NCBI GenBank assembly: GCA_050946115.1
Contig: JBMNUF010000001.1
Coordinates: 124,001-188,000, forward strand
DNA: 64,000 nt
Origin: CAYFRC01 sp050946115
GTDB taxonomy: Bacteria > Bacillota > Clostridia > Christensenellales > Aristaeellaceae
Direction: 5' to 3'
Below the pieces are notes generated by a model. That model did not search any database. It saw only the letters and a program-made list of their open reading frames with translations, and was not told where the DNA came from. The position numbers and the translations under genes are program-made. Position 1 is the stretch's first letter. Each line of letters begins with the position of its first letter. Positions 53,335 to 61,048 of this stretch are shown piece after piece.

Positions 53335-53363
53335 ATTATACCAAAAAGGCGCGCCGGATGCAA
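53335..53363 (-). promoter_or_regulatory. Promoter of the PPIase-dipeptidase pair, overlapping a terminator
   Basis: Minus strand TTGCAT (53363-53358), 17-base spacer, TATAAT (53340-53335). The -35 lies in the loop and the spacer covers one arm of the terminator hairpin of the upstream stalk-protein gene. Confidence 0.7.
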
Positions 53364-53375
53364 GCCCCGGCGCGC
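53343..53375 (-). terminator. Intrinsic terminator of the stalk-protein gene
   Basis: GCGCGCCGG (53375-53367 read on the minus strand) and CCGGCGCGC (53357-53349) form a 9-bp stem with a 9-base loop, then C and TTTTT (53347-53343). Confidence 0.8.
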
Positions 53376-53409
53376 GCGATGGCAATGGAAATTCACATGA
53401 AAAGGGTTC

Positions 53410-55794
53410 TTAGTCGAGCTCCACGCGGTAGAGAATCTCGCTCTCCGCGATCCACTTGGTGACGGTCGCGATGTAGGCGTAGGACATCTCTTCCTCGGTG
53501 CCGTTCAACGGATCGGTCACGTAGGAATAGATCTTGTCGTACAAATCCGTCTGCCGCTCGTTTTCCACCAAGAGAACCATGTCGTAGCCAATGCCCGTCA
53601 GGTATTCCTTCGCGAGCGATTCGGCTTCTTCCTCGGATGCGCCCGTGGTCAGGAAGAACGCCTTTTTCATTTCGAACGTCTCGGCGTAGGCGTATTCCGC
53701 CTGCTGCAGGTAGCGCGCCTCGTCCTCTTCCGTGGGTACGATGCCGAGCTCCGCCGCCTTCTGGCGGACGACTTCTTCCTCGATCAGCGTGTCGACCGCT
53801 TCGCGCATGAGTGATGTCAGGATGCCCGGATCGGTCACGTCCATGAAGCCCTCGTAGAAATTCAGGTAGTACTCGTACTGCCCCATGACTTCGGCAAAGG
53901 AAACCACCGTGCCGTTGATTTCGAGGATCGCCGCGTCGTCGGCCGCCCGGAAATCTTCCTGCACGAGCTTCGCCATCGTCAGCACCTTGCGGTCGTTGGT
54001 GGAAAGGAGGTCCTTGTCGAGCTGTGAGATGGTCGCATCCCTTTCCCCGATGGTTTGCGCCTGCTCCTCGACGGTCGCGTCCCTTTCAGCGATACCGGCT
54101 GTCTGTTCCGCGATGGTGGCGTCCTTTTCGGCGATGGTATTTGTCTGCTCCTCGACGGTCGCATCCCTTTCCGCGATGGTTTGCGCCTGCTCCTCGACGG
54201 TCGCATCCCGTTCGGCGATGATATTCGTCTGTTCCGCAATGGTGGCGTCCCTTTCGGCGATGGTTTGCGCCTGCTCCTCGACAGTCGCATCCCGTTCGGC
54301 GATGACAGCCGTCTGTTCAGCAATGGTGGCGTCCCTTTCGGCGATACCGGCTTTCTGTTCCGCCACGGTCGCGTCCCTTTCCGCGATAGCAGCCGTCTGC
54401 CCCTCAATGGTCGCTTCCTTTTCGGCGATTGATATCGTCTGCGCCTCGACAGTCGCGTCCCTTTCAGCGATAATAGCCGTCTGCTCCTCGACAGTCGCTT
54501 CCTTTTCGGCGATAGATGCCGTCTGCTCCTCAATGGTCGTATTCAATTCGACGATGGCAGCGTTCATATCGACGATGGCGGCATCCCTTTCGGCGATGGT
54601 GGTGTCCCTCTCGACGATGGTTGCATCCCTTTCGGCGATGACCGCAGCCTGCTCTTCGATGGTCGCGTCCTTTTCCTCGATGGCGATCGTCAGATTCTCG
54701 ATGGTCGCAGCCTGCTCTTGAATCGTAGCGTTCTTTTCGGCGAGGAGCGTACTGTGTCCTTCGACCGTCGCGTCTTTCTCCGCGACGGCCGCGTCCTTCT
54801 CGGCGATGGCCGTCGCGTTTTCCGCGATAAGCACGTCCTGATCCGCTATGGTCGCCACCTGTGCCTCGATGGTCGCGTCCTGATCGGCGATGGTCGCCAA
54901 CTGCTGCTCGATGATCGCATCCTTCTCGGCGATCAGCGCGTCCTGCCGGTCGATGGTAGCGTTCTTTTCGGCGAGCTCGGCTACCTGCGCCTGTATGGCC
55001 GCGTCGCGGTCGGCGAGTTCGGCTGCCTGCTTTTCGATGAGCGCGTCGTTTTCTATGCCGGCGGCAATGCTTGCCTCCACAAGCTGCGTCTTGACGGAGG
55101 CGAGATCCGCTTCCAACTGCACGATCTGCGCCTTCAGTTTTGTAATTTCCTCGTCCTTTGCGGAAAGCGCGGCAAGCTGTCCGTTGGCGGATTCCAATTG
55201 CTCGGAAAGCGCCGCGATCTCCAGCTGCATTTCGCCTGCGAGCGCGTCCTTATCCTCTCCCGCCTCCGTGAGCGTTGCGACATTCGCCTCCAGCGCCTTG
55301 ATTTGCGCCTCGTAGGATGCAAGCTGCCCCTCGAGCGCTTCGACGACGCTCTCCTTCTCCGTCACGGCGCCGCCCAGACGCACCACCTCGCCGTCGAGCG
55401 AAGCCTTTTCCTCGGTGAGGGATGCGAGCTGTCCTTCGAGCGAGGTCTTCTCCTCGGTGAGAGATGCGAATTGCCCTTCGAGCGAAGCCTTCTCCTCAGA
55501 GAGGGTCTTGAACTCCCCTTCGAGCGAAGTCTTTTCCTCAGAGAGGGATGCGTACTGCCCTTCAAGCGAGGTCTTCTCCTCGGAGAGAGACTTGAGTTCC
55601 CCTTCGAGCGACGACTTGGCATCCGCAAGGGTCGATACTTCGCCCTCAAGGGTCGCAATCGCGCCGTCCTTATTCTCGACCTGCGCGCTCAGCTCCTGCA
55701 CCTTGGAATTGCTGTTCAAGGCGAATATGCCCAGCGCGACGATGATCACAGCTGAGATTGCAAGGATTGCTATCGTCGACTTCTTGCCTGCCAT
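53410..55794 (-). CDS. Membrane-anchored heptad-repeat stalk protein with C-terminal SurA-N-like domain
   Basis: 794 residues; GGGGGAT before the ATG. Residues 6-27 form a signal anchor (STIAILAISAVIIVALGIFA). Residues ~58-140 are heptad pairs of the type SLSEEKTSLEGQYA, 141-250 a mixed coiled coil, and ~250-590 a very regular 7-residue array (IAERDAT and EEQ forms, 14-residue period). Residues ~605-794 are a globular domain paralogous to the chaperone part of the neighbouring PPIase: AILEINGTVVSFAEVMGQYE, YEGFMDVTDPGILTSLMREA, AELGIVPTEEDEARYLQQ. There is no parvulin domain. It looks like a chaperone module held far from the membrane, perhaps reaching through the wall. Confidence 0.8.
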   Translation of the reverse strand: MAGKKSTIAILAISAVIIVALGIFALNSNSKVQELSAQVENKDGAIATLEGEVSTLADAKSSLEGELKSLSEEKTSLEGQYASLSEEKTSLEGEFKTLSEEKASLEGQFASLTEEKTSLEGQLASLTEEKASLDGEVVRLGGAVTEKESVVEALEGQLASYEAQIKALEANVATLTEAGEDKDALAGEMQLEIAALSEQLESANGQLAALSAKDEEITKLKAQIVQLEADLASVKTQLVEASIAAGIENDALIEKQAAELADRDAAIQAQVAELAEKNATIDRQDALIAEKDAIIEQQLATIADQDATIEAQVATIADQDVLIAENATAIAEKDAAVAEKDATVEGHSTLLAEKNATIQEQAATIENLTIAIEEKDATIEEQAAVIAERDATIVERDTTIAERDAAIVDMNAAIVELNTTIEEQTASIAEKEATVEEQTAIIAERDATVEAQTISIAEKEATIEGQTAAIAERDATVAEQKAGIAERDATIAEQTAVIAERDATVEEQAQTIAERDATIAEQTNIIAERDATVEEQAQTIAERDATVEEQTNTIAEKDATIAEQTAGIAERDATVEEQAQTIGERDATISQLDKDLLSTNDRKVLTMAKLVQEDFRAADDAAILEINGTVVSFAEVMGQYEYYLNFYEGFMDVTDPGILTSLMREAVDTLIEEEVVRQKAAELGIVPTEEDEARYLQQAEYAYAETFEMKKAFFLTTGASEEEAESLAKEYLTGIGYDMVLLVENERQTDLYDKIYSYVTDPLNGTEEEMSYAYIATVTKWIAESEILYRVELD
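54025..55047 (-). repeat. 21/42-bp repeat array encoding IAERDAT-type heptads
   Basis: About 48 consecutive 21-base units. The units nearest the 3' end of the gene (about 54027-54530) form near-identical 42-base pairs alternating IAERDAT and VEEQAQT-like heptads, and they become more varied toward the 5' end. This gradient suggests recent expansion at the membrane-distal end of the stalk. Short-read assembly may collapse it. Confidence 0.85.
55375..55623 (-). repeat. 42-bp repeats encoding SLSEEKTSLEGxxx units
   Basis: Nearly six copies of a 42-base unit encode 14 residues of pattern S-L-(S/T)-E-E-K-(T/A)-S-L-E-G-x-x-x. They differ in sequence from the distal array, so the stalk was built from two separate repeat families. 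Confidence 0.8.
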
Positions 55795-55815
55795 GGTCTA
55801 TCCCCCCGTATGCTT

Positions 55816-56367
55816 TCATTCCTGATCTGCCGCTTCTATTTCCGCAAGGAAATCTTCGCCCTTGAGAGAGACAATGAGTGCTTTGAGCTTCGTGTTCTCC
55901 TCGACGGTGGCGGCGTATTTCTCCGCGACCTTCTGATCGATGGATGCGAGCAGTGCGGCGTATTCCGCCTCCTTTTCGGCGAGCGCGGCCTTCAGGCTTT
56001 CGACAGAGGCGGCTTTTTCCGCTGCGTCCGCCTGAAGATCGGCGACGGTCGCATTGAGCTCGGCAATCGTTGCGGTAAGCTCGTCGATCTTTGCGGTATA
56101 CTCCGCCTGCAGCGCTTCGGTTGCGGCGGCGTTCTCGGCATTGAGCGCCTCGACCGCGGCGGTGTTCTCGGCAGTCAGCGCCTCGATGGCGGCGGCGTGA
56201 TCGGCATTCAGCTTCTGAATCTCCGCGTCCTTGGCGGAAATCGTTTCCTCCGCCGCAGTGAGGCTCGCCTTGGCGGCATCCAAGTCGCCCTTCTGCCTGT
56301 AACCCCACACGCCTACGGCGATGAGCGCAATCACCAAAATGATACAAAACACCTTCGTCTTATCCAT
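55816..56367 (-). CDS. Membrane-anchored Ala/Glu-rich coiled-coil protein
   Basis: 183 residues; GGAGGAC before ATG 56367. One N-terminal transmembrane helix (VFCIILVIALIAVGVWGYRQ), then almost continuous coiled coil (AAIEALTAENTAAVEALNAE, LTATIAELNATVADLQADAA, KYAATVEENTKLKALIVSLK). No enzymatic domain. The stop lies 21 bases before the stalk-protein ATG, so the two are co-transcribed; both share topology and could form mixed coils. Confidence 0.8.
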   Translation of the reverse strand: MDKTKVFCIILVIALIAVGVWGYRQKGDLDAAKASLTAAEETISAKDAEIQKLNADHAAAIEALTAENTAAVEALNAENAAATEALQAEYTAKIDELTATIAELNATVADLQADAAEKAASVESLKAALAEKEAEYAALLASIDQKVAEKYAATVEENTKLKALIVSLKGEDFLAEIEAADQE

Positions 56368-56407
56368 GAAAAAAGTCCTCCTCCGTATTATATACTCCCA
56401 TATAAGT

Positions 56408-56436
56408 ATTATACCATGTTCCCGCGCAAAAGAAAA
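56408..56436 (-). promoter_or_regulatory. Probable promoter of the coiled-coil operon
   Basis: Minus strand TATAAT (56413-56408) with a weak -35 TTTTCT (56436-56431) at 17 bases, about 40 bases before the ATG. On the plus strand a TATACT at 56492-56497 may serve the beta-glucosidase gene, but its -35 is poor. Confidence 0.45.
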
Positions 56437-56527
56437 GCGTATTTGCACACTTTTTTCACGGCTTCCCCCTGTTATTTTTCTCAAAATAGGGTATACTATA
56501 AGTAGCATTCTATAATGGAGGGGTTTC

Positions 56528-57817
56528 ATGTCGTTGCCGCATGGATTTTTATGGGGAGCCGCCACATCCGCCGTGCAGATCGAGGGCGCGTGGGATGCGG
56601 ACGGAAAGTGCCCGAGCATATGGGACGAAGCATCCCGGCGCATCCGCGGCGGGGAATCGCCGAAGCGCGCGTGCGACCACTATTACCGCTATGAGGAAGA
56701 CGTGAACCTCATGGCGCAAATCGGGCTCAATTCTTACCGCTTTTCCGTGAGCTGGTGCCGCGTGATGCCCGAAAAGGGGAAGATCAACGAAAAGGGGCTT
56801 AGATTTTACCGAAACCTGGTGCGGGAATTGCTTGCGCGCGGGATCGAGCCGGTTGTGACGCTGTACCATTGGGACCTTCCCGTCTGGATCGAAAAGGAGG
56901 GCGGCTGGAAAAACCCGAAGATTGTAAGCCTTTTCGCGCAATACGTCCGCGCGGTCGTTGACGCGCTTTCAGGCAGCGTCCGCTACTGGATTACGCTCAA
57001 CGAGCCGCAGATGTTTCTCATGAGGGGGTATATGGTCGGCACGCAGGCGCCGTTCCGCTTTTCTCCGTTCTCTTTTCGGAAGCTTTTGCGCAACATGCTC
57101 CTTGCCCACGGCGAAGCCGTGTCCGTCATCCGAAAGCGCGCGCTGCTTCCGCCCAAGATCGGCCTTGCGGTCGCGTCCGCGACGTACATCCCGGACGGCG
57201 AGAGCGCAAAGCACGTGGACAGGGCGCACAAATATTCGTTTGAAGGGCCGATCGGCGAAATCGGGAACGGCATCTATACGGACCCCATCTTGCTCGGGAA
57301 GCCCTCCTTCCTCATGCGGGGCGCGCTTTCCGAGGCGGACCTTCAAATCATTTCGCAAAAGATCGATTTCATCGGGCTGAACGTGTACCAGCCGAACAAC
57401 GCCTATTACCCGCATCAGGCGCGATACTGGTTCAAGCCGCGCAACATGCTGGGCTGGGTGATGGACAGCCGATGCATGTACTGGACGATACGGCATTACC
57501 ATGAGCGATACCGCATACCCGTATTCATCACCGAAAACGGCATGCCGTGCGAAGATGCCCTATCCGAGGACGGCTTTGTACACGACAGACAGCGCATCCG
57601 CGCGCTGAACGACCATATACAGAGCATGTTTCGGGCGATTTCGGAGGGCATCCCCGTGATCGGGTACCAGCACTGGTCGCTGCTGGACAATCTGGAGTGG
57701 CGATACGGCTACAAGCCGCGCTTCGGGCTGATACACGTGGATTTTGACACGCTGAAGCGCACGATCAAGGATTCCGGCTTCCGCTATGCGGAACTTATTC
57801 GGGCGCATTCCGTCTGA
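56528..57817 (+). CDS. Glycoside hydrolase family 1 beta-glucosidase
   Basis: 429 residues; GGAGGGG before the ATG. GH1 opening LPHGFLWGAATSAVQIEGAW (glycone-binding Gln and Trp), acid/base Glu in YWITLNEPQMFLM, nucleophile Glu in VFITENGMPCED, and VIGYQHWSLLDNLEWRYGYK, FGLIHVDFDTLKRTIKDSG. The 6-phospho-specific Ser-Lys-Tyr pattern is not seen at the C-terminus (LEWRYGYKPRFGLIHVDF suggests Glu-Trp for a free glucoside), so a non-phosphorylated substrate is favoured. No signal peptide: cytoplasmic hydrolysis of imported beta-glucosides. Confidence 0.92.
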   Translation: MSLPHGFLWGAATSAVQIEGAWDADGKCPSIWDEASRRIRGGESPKRACDHYYRYEEDVNLMAQIGLNSYRFSVSWCRVMPEKGKINEKGLRFYRNLVRELLARGIEPVVTLYHWDLPVWIEKEGGWKNPKIVSLFAQYVRAVVDALSGSVRYWITLNEPQMFLMRGYMVGTQAPFRFSPFSFRKLLRNMLLAHGEAVSVIRKRALLPPKIGLAVASATYIPDGESAKHVDRAHKYSFEGPIGEIGNGIYTDPILLGKPSFLMRGALSEADLQIISQKIDFIGLNVYQPNNAYYPHQARYWFKPRNMLGWVMDSRCMYWTIRHYHERYRIPVFITENGMPCEDALSEDGFVHDRQRIRALNDHIQSMFRAISEGIPVIGYQHWSLLDNLEWRYGYKPRFGLIHVDFDTLKRTIKDSGFRYAELIRAHSV

Positions 57818-57846
57818 TATGCGTTCGGTGGCACACGCGCCGAAGG

Positions 57847-57870
57847 AAAGCGCCCCATTGGCGCGCTTTT
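57847..57870 (+). terminator. Terminator after the beta-glucosidase gene
   Basis: AAAGCGC (57847-57853) pairs with GCGCTTT (57863-57869) over a 9-base loop, ending in TTTT; 30 bases after the stop. Confidence 0.7.
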
Positions 57871-57883
57871 GCGCGAAATCGGC

Positions 57884-57912
57884 TTGACGAAACCGCCTCG
57901 ATTCATTATAAT
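57884..57912 (+). promoter_or_regulatory. Promoter of the URO-D / Tet(M)-like gene run
   Basis: TTGACG (57884-57889), 17-base spacer, TATAAT (57907-57912), 40 bases before the ATG at 57952. Confidence 0.85.
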
Positions 57913-57951
57913 TTATGGTAGGGAAATATCGGGAAGGGATGAGATGCGGAC

Positions 57952-59079
57952 ATGACGAACAGAGAGCGCGTGAAGGCGATCCTCCATTACGAGAGCTACG
58001 ACCGCATGCCCGTCGTGGCGTTCGGCTACTGGACCGAAACGCTCGAAAAGTGGGCGGCGGAGGGCTATATCTCGCAGTCGCACAGCGAAAACTACGCAAG
58101 CGACGGCGACAACGGCGCGGGCGACCGCGCCATCATGGCGCAGCTCGGCTTTGACTTCAACTGGAACAGCACCCTGGGCGGCAATTTCGGGCTGTATCCC
58201 GCACTCGAGGAAAAGGTGCTGGAGGTAGAGCCGGACGGCTGCAAGATCATCTCCGACGCGAACGGGCACATCGTCCGCGTAAAACCGGGTATCATTTCGA
58301 TCCCTTCCGAGATCGGGACGCTGCTCACGGGCCGCGAGGCGTGGGAGGAAATCTTCCTGCCGCGCATGCAGGAGTGCGAGGAGCGCATAAACAAGGCGGC
58401 GGTAGAAAAGGCGCTCGCCGAAGACGCGGACAGGGATACCCCGCTCGCGCTGCACGCCGGCTCGCTCTACGGCCACATTCGCGACGTGATGGGCATCGAG
58501 GAGCTGAGCTTTCTGATCGCGGACGATCCGAAACTCCACGAGGAGTTCGTCGAGCGCAACGCAAATCTGTGCTATTACGTGACAGAAAAGCTCCTGCAGA
58601 GCAGCATTGACTTTGACTACGCGCACTTCTGGGAGGATATCTGCTTTAAGACGGGTCCCTTGGTGAGCCCCGTGCTGTTCCGCCGCGTCGTCGCGCCGTT
58701 CTATAAGAAGATCACCTCACTCGTAAACGCGCACGGCATCGACATCGTCTCCCTCGACTGCGACGGCTGCATCGACAAGCTCGTCCCCATCTGGCTCGAA
58801 AACGGCGTGAATACGATGTTCCCGATCGAGGTCGGCACGTGGAACGCCTCGATCGCTCCGTGGCGCGCGCAGTACGGAAGAGAACTTCGCGGCGTCGGCG
58901 GCATGGACAAGCGCGTGTTCGCGCAGGACAAAAAGGCGGTCGAGAAAGAAATCGAGCGGTTAAAGCCCCTGATCGATCTTGGCGGCTACATCCCCTGCCC
59001 CGACCACCGCATCGCGCCGGACGCAAAATATCCGCTCGTCGCCTATTACTGCGAACTGTTCCGCCGCACGTTCGGCTGA
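57952..59079 (+). CDS. URO-D-fold protein (copy 4)
   Basis: 375 residues. MTNRERVKAILHYESYDRMP is the family opening. Further blocks: LGFDFNWNSTLGGNFGLYPA, LHAGSLYGHIRDVMGIEELS, YAHFWEDICFKTGPLVSP, GIDIVSLDCDGCIDKLVPIW, FPIEVGTWNASIA, GGYIPCPDHRIAPDAKYPLV. The metal-site region reads DCDGC with a later Cys-Pro-Asp-His, so the likely ligands differ again from copies 1-3. It is 7 bases from the GTPase gene and probably co-transcribed with it. The reaction is unknown. Confidence 0.82.
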   Translation: MTNRERVKAILHYESYDRMPVVAFGYWTETLEKWAAEGYISQSHSENYASDGDNGAGDRAIMAQLGFDFNWNSTLGGNFGLYPALEEKVLEVEPDGCKIISDANGHIVRVKPGIISIPSEIGTLLTGREAWEEIFLPRMQECEERINKAAVEKALAEDADRDTPLALHAGSLYGHIRDVMGIEELSFLIADDPKLHEEFVERNANLCYYVTEKLLQSSIDFDYAHFWEDICFKTGPLVSPVLFRRVVAPFYKKITSLVNAHGIDIVSLDCDGCIDKLVPIWLENGVNTMFPIEVGTWNASIAPWRAQYGRELRGVGGMDKRVFAQDKKAVEKEIERLKPLIDLGGYIPCPDHRIAPDAKYPLVAYYCELFRRTFG

Positions 59080-59086
59080 GGGATGC

Positions 59087-61036
59087 ATGGCAGAAATACG
59101 CAACATCGGCATCTTCGCCCATGTGGACGCGGGAAAAACCACGCTCTCCGAAAGGCTGCTCTCCCACGCGGGCGCGATACGCCAAACCGGCTCCGTCGAT
59201 GCGGGAACGGCGCACACGGACAGGCTCGACATCGAGCGGCGGCGCGGCATTTCGGTGGAATCGACCGCGGTGACGCTCTCGTGGAAGGGCACTGCGGTGC
59301 ATCTGATCGACACGCCCGGGCACGTGGACTTCGCTGCCGAGGTCGAACGGAGCATGTGGGCGCTCGACGGCGCGGTGCTGCTTCTGAGCGCCGCGGAGGG
59401 CGTGCAGCCGCAGACGGAGCTGCTGTTTTCCGCCCTGCGGGAAGAAAACATCCCCATGATCGCCTTCATCAACAAGATCGACCGCGAGAACGCGGACATC
59501 CCCCGAACCGTCGCACAGATGCGCAGCCTCCTGACGGACGGCGCCTGCCTGTGCGATACGGACGCGCAGAAGATGGAGTGCCTCGCAGAGCACGACGAGC
59601 GCGCCCTTTCGGACTGGATAGACGGGATTCTCTACGCGCCCGACGCGCTTTCGCAAAAACTCGCGCGGCTCGTTTCGCGGCGCGAGGCGCTGCCCGTGTT
59701 TACCGGCTCCGCGCTCAGGGACATCGGCATCGAAGCGCTTTGGGACGCGATCATATCCCTCTTGCCCGCCCCGTCGGGCGATGCAACTGCGCCGCTATGC
59801 GGCGTCGTGTTCGCCATCGATACGGAAGATGCGATCATGGGGCGGTGCGCGCACGTGCGCGTGTATTCGGGCACGCTGCGCAACCGCGACGCGCTGTCCC
59901 TCCCCGCGCGCAGCGCGTTTTCGGAGGAAAAGAGTGTGCAGCGCAAGGTGACGCAGATTCGCTCGCTGTCCGCCGTCGGAAAGCGGGAGGACATGGGCAT
60001 TTTGGAGGCGGGCGATATCGGCGCGGTATACGGCCTCGGCGACGTGCGCGTGGGCAATGTATTGGGGGATGCGGCGCTTTTACCGAAAAAGGTCGTCTCC
60101 GGCGCGTATTCGTCCCCGCTTTTGATGGTAAAGGTCTCGCCGAAGGACGAAGCGCAGAGAACTTCCCTTCAAAAGGCGCTCATGGAGCTTCGCGACGGCG
60201 ACCCGCTGCTCGACGTGCACTTTTCCTCCGACGGAAAGGACATGCAGTGCCGCATCATGGGCGCGATCCAGCTCGAGGTCTTGGAGGACACGCTCCTGAA
60301 TCGCTACGGCATCGGCGTATCCTTCGGCGCGCCGGAAGTGATTTATCGGGAGACCATCGCGCGCGCGGCGGCGGGCTTTGTCGATTATACGATGCCCAAG
60401 CCGTGCTGGGCGGTCATGAAATTTTGGATCGAACCCCTCCCGCGCGGCTCCGGCGTGGTGTTTGAAAGCGTCGTGCCGGTGAAGGATGTCATGCGGCGAT
60501 ACCAAAATCAGGTGCGGCAGGCGCTTCCCATCGCGCTCAAGCAGGGCATGTACGGCTGGCCCGTGACGGATGTCAAAATCACACTGGTCGAGGGAAACCA
60601 CCACCTCATCCACACGCACCCGCTCGATTTCATCGTCGCAACGCCCATGGGCATCATGGACGGGCTGCGGCGCGGCGGGACGACGCTGCTCGAACCCCTG
60701 ATCGAAGCGCGCATCGCCGCCCCGCGGCAGTATGCGGGCAGGATTTTAAGCGACATCTCGCAGATGCGCGGGAGCGTGTCGCAGCAGACGATCATGGACG
60801 GGCTCGCGCACATCCTGTGCGAGCTGCCCGTGAAGGATTCCATGGACTACCCCATCCGCCTTGCCGCCGCGACGGGCGGCAGGGGCTCGATGTCCATAAA
60901 GCTCAAGGGCTATCGGGATTGCCCGCTCGAACTGGGCGCTACGACGCCCAGGCGGGACGTGAATCCCCTCGACACCGCGAAGTACATCCTCGCCGCGCGC
61001 AGTGCGCTCGAAGGCGGGATATTCGATATCACATAA
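59087..61036 (+). CDS. Tet(M)/EF-G-like translational GTPase
   Basis: 649 residues, about the length of Tet(M). ATG 59087; an ATG 4 bases earlier is out of frame. G1 IFAHVDAGKTTLSERLLSHA, G2 RRGISVESTAV, G3 LIDTPGHVDFAAEVERSMWA, G4 IAFINKIDREN. Domain IV has KQGMYGWPVTDVKITLVEGN and LDFIVATPMGIMDGLRRGGT, and the end is GGIFDIT. Ribosome-protection GTPases of this family remove tetracycline from the A site. Here the loop that carries Ser-Pro-Val in Tet(M) reads Leu-Ile-His at residues 507-509, so the resistance function is uncertain. It may be a housekeeping or other ribosome-rescue paralogue. Confidence 0.88.
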   Translation: MAEIRNIGIFAHVDAGKTTLSERLLSHAGAIRQTGSVDAGTAHTDRLDIERRRGISVESTAVTLSWKGTAVHLIDTPGHVDFAAEVERSMWALDGAVLLLSAAEGVQPQTELLFSALREENIPMIAFINKIDRENADIPRTVAQMRSLLTDGACLCDTDAQKMECLAEHDERALSDWIDGILYAPDALSQKLARLVSRREALPVFTGSALRDIGIEALWDAIISLLPAPSGDATAPLCGVVFAIDTEDAIMGRCAHVRVYSGTLRNRDALSLPARSAFSEEKSVQRKVTQIRSLSAVGKREDMGILEAGDIGAVYGLGDVRVGNVLGDAALLPKKVVSGAYSSPLLMVKVSPKDEAQRTSLQKALMELRDGDPLLDVHFSSDGKDMQCRIMGAIQLEVLEDTLLNRYGIGVSFGAPEVIYRETIARAAAGFVDYTMPKPCWAVMKFWIEPLPRGSGVVFESVVPVKDVMRRYQNQVRQALPIALKQGMYGWPVTDVKITLVEGNHHLIHTHPLDFIVATPMGIMDGLRRGGTTLLEPLIEARIAAPRQYAGRILSDISQMRGSVSQQTIMDGLAHILCELPVKDSMDYPIRLAAATGGRGSMSIKLKGYRDCPLELGATTPRRDVNPLDTAKYILAARSALEGGIFDIT

Positions 61037-61048
61037 GCGGAGGACGCT

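Noticed and set aside
53885..54721. Plus-strand frame rich in Ser/Ala/Met/Val opposite the stalk repeats
   Set aside because: Arises from the antisense of IAERDAT codons; the real minus-strand gene has a start, anchor and C-terminal domain.
54025..55047. CRISPR array
   Set aside because: The repetition is continuous 21/42-bp coding repeats in frame, with no unique spacers.
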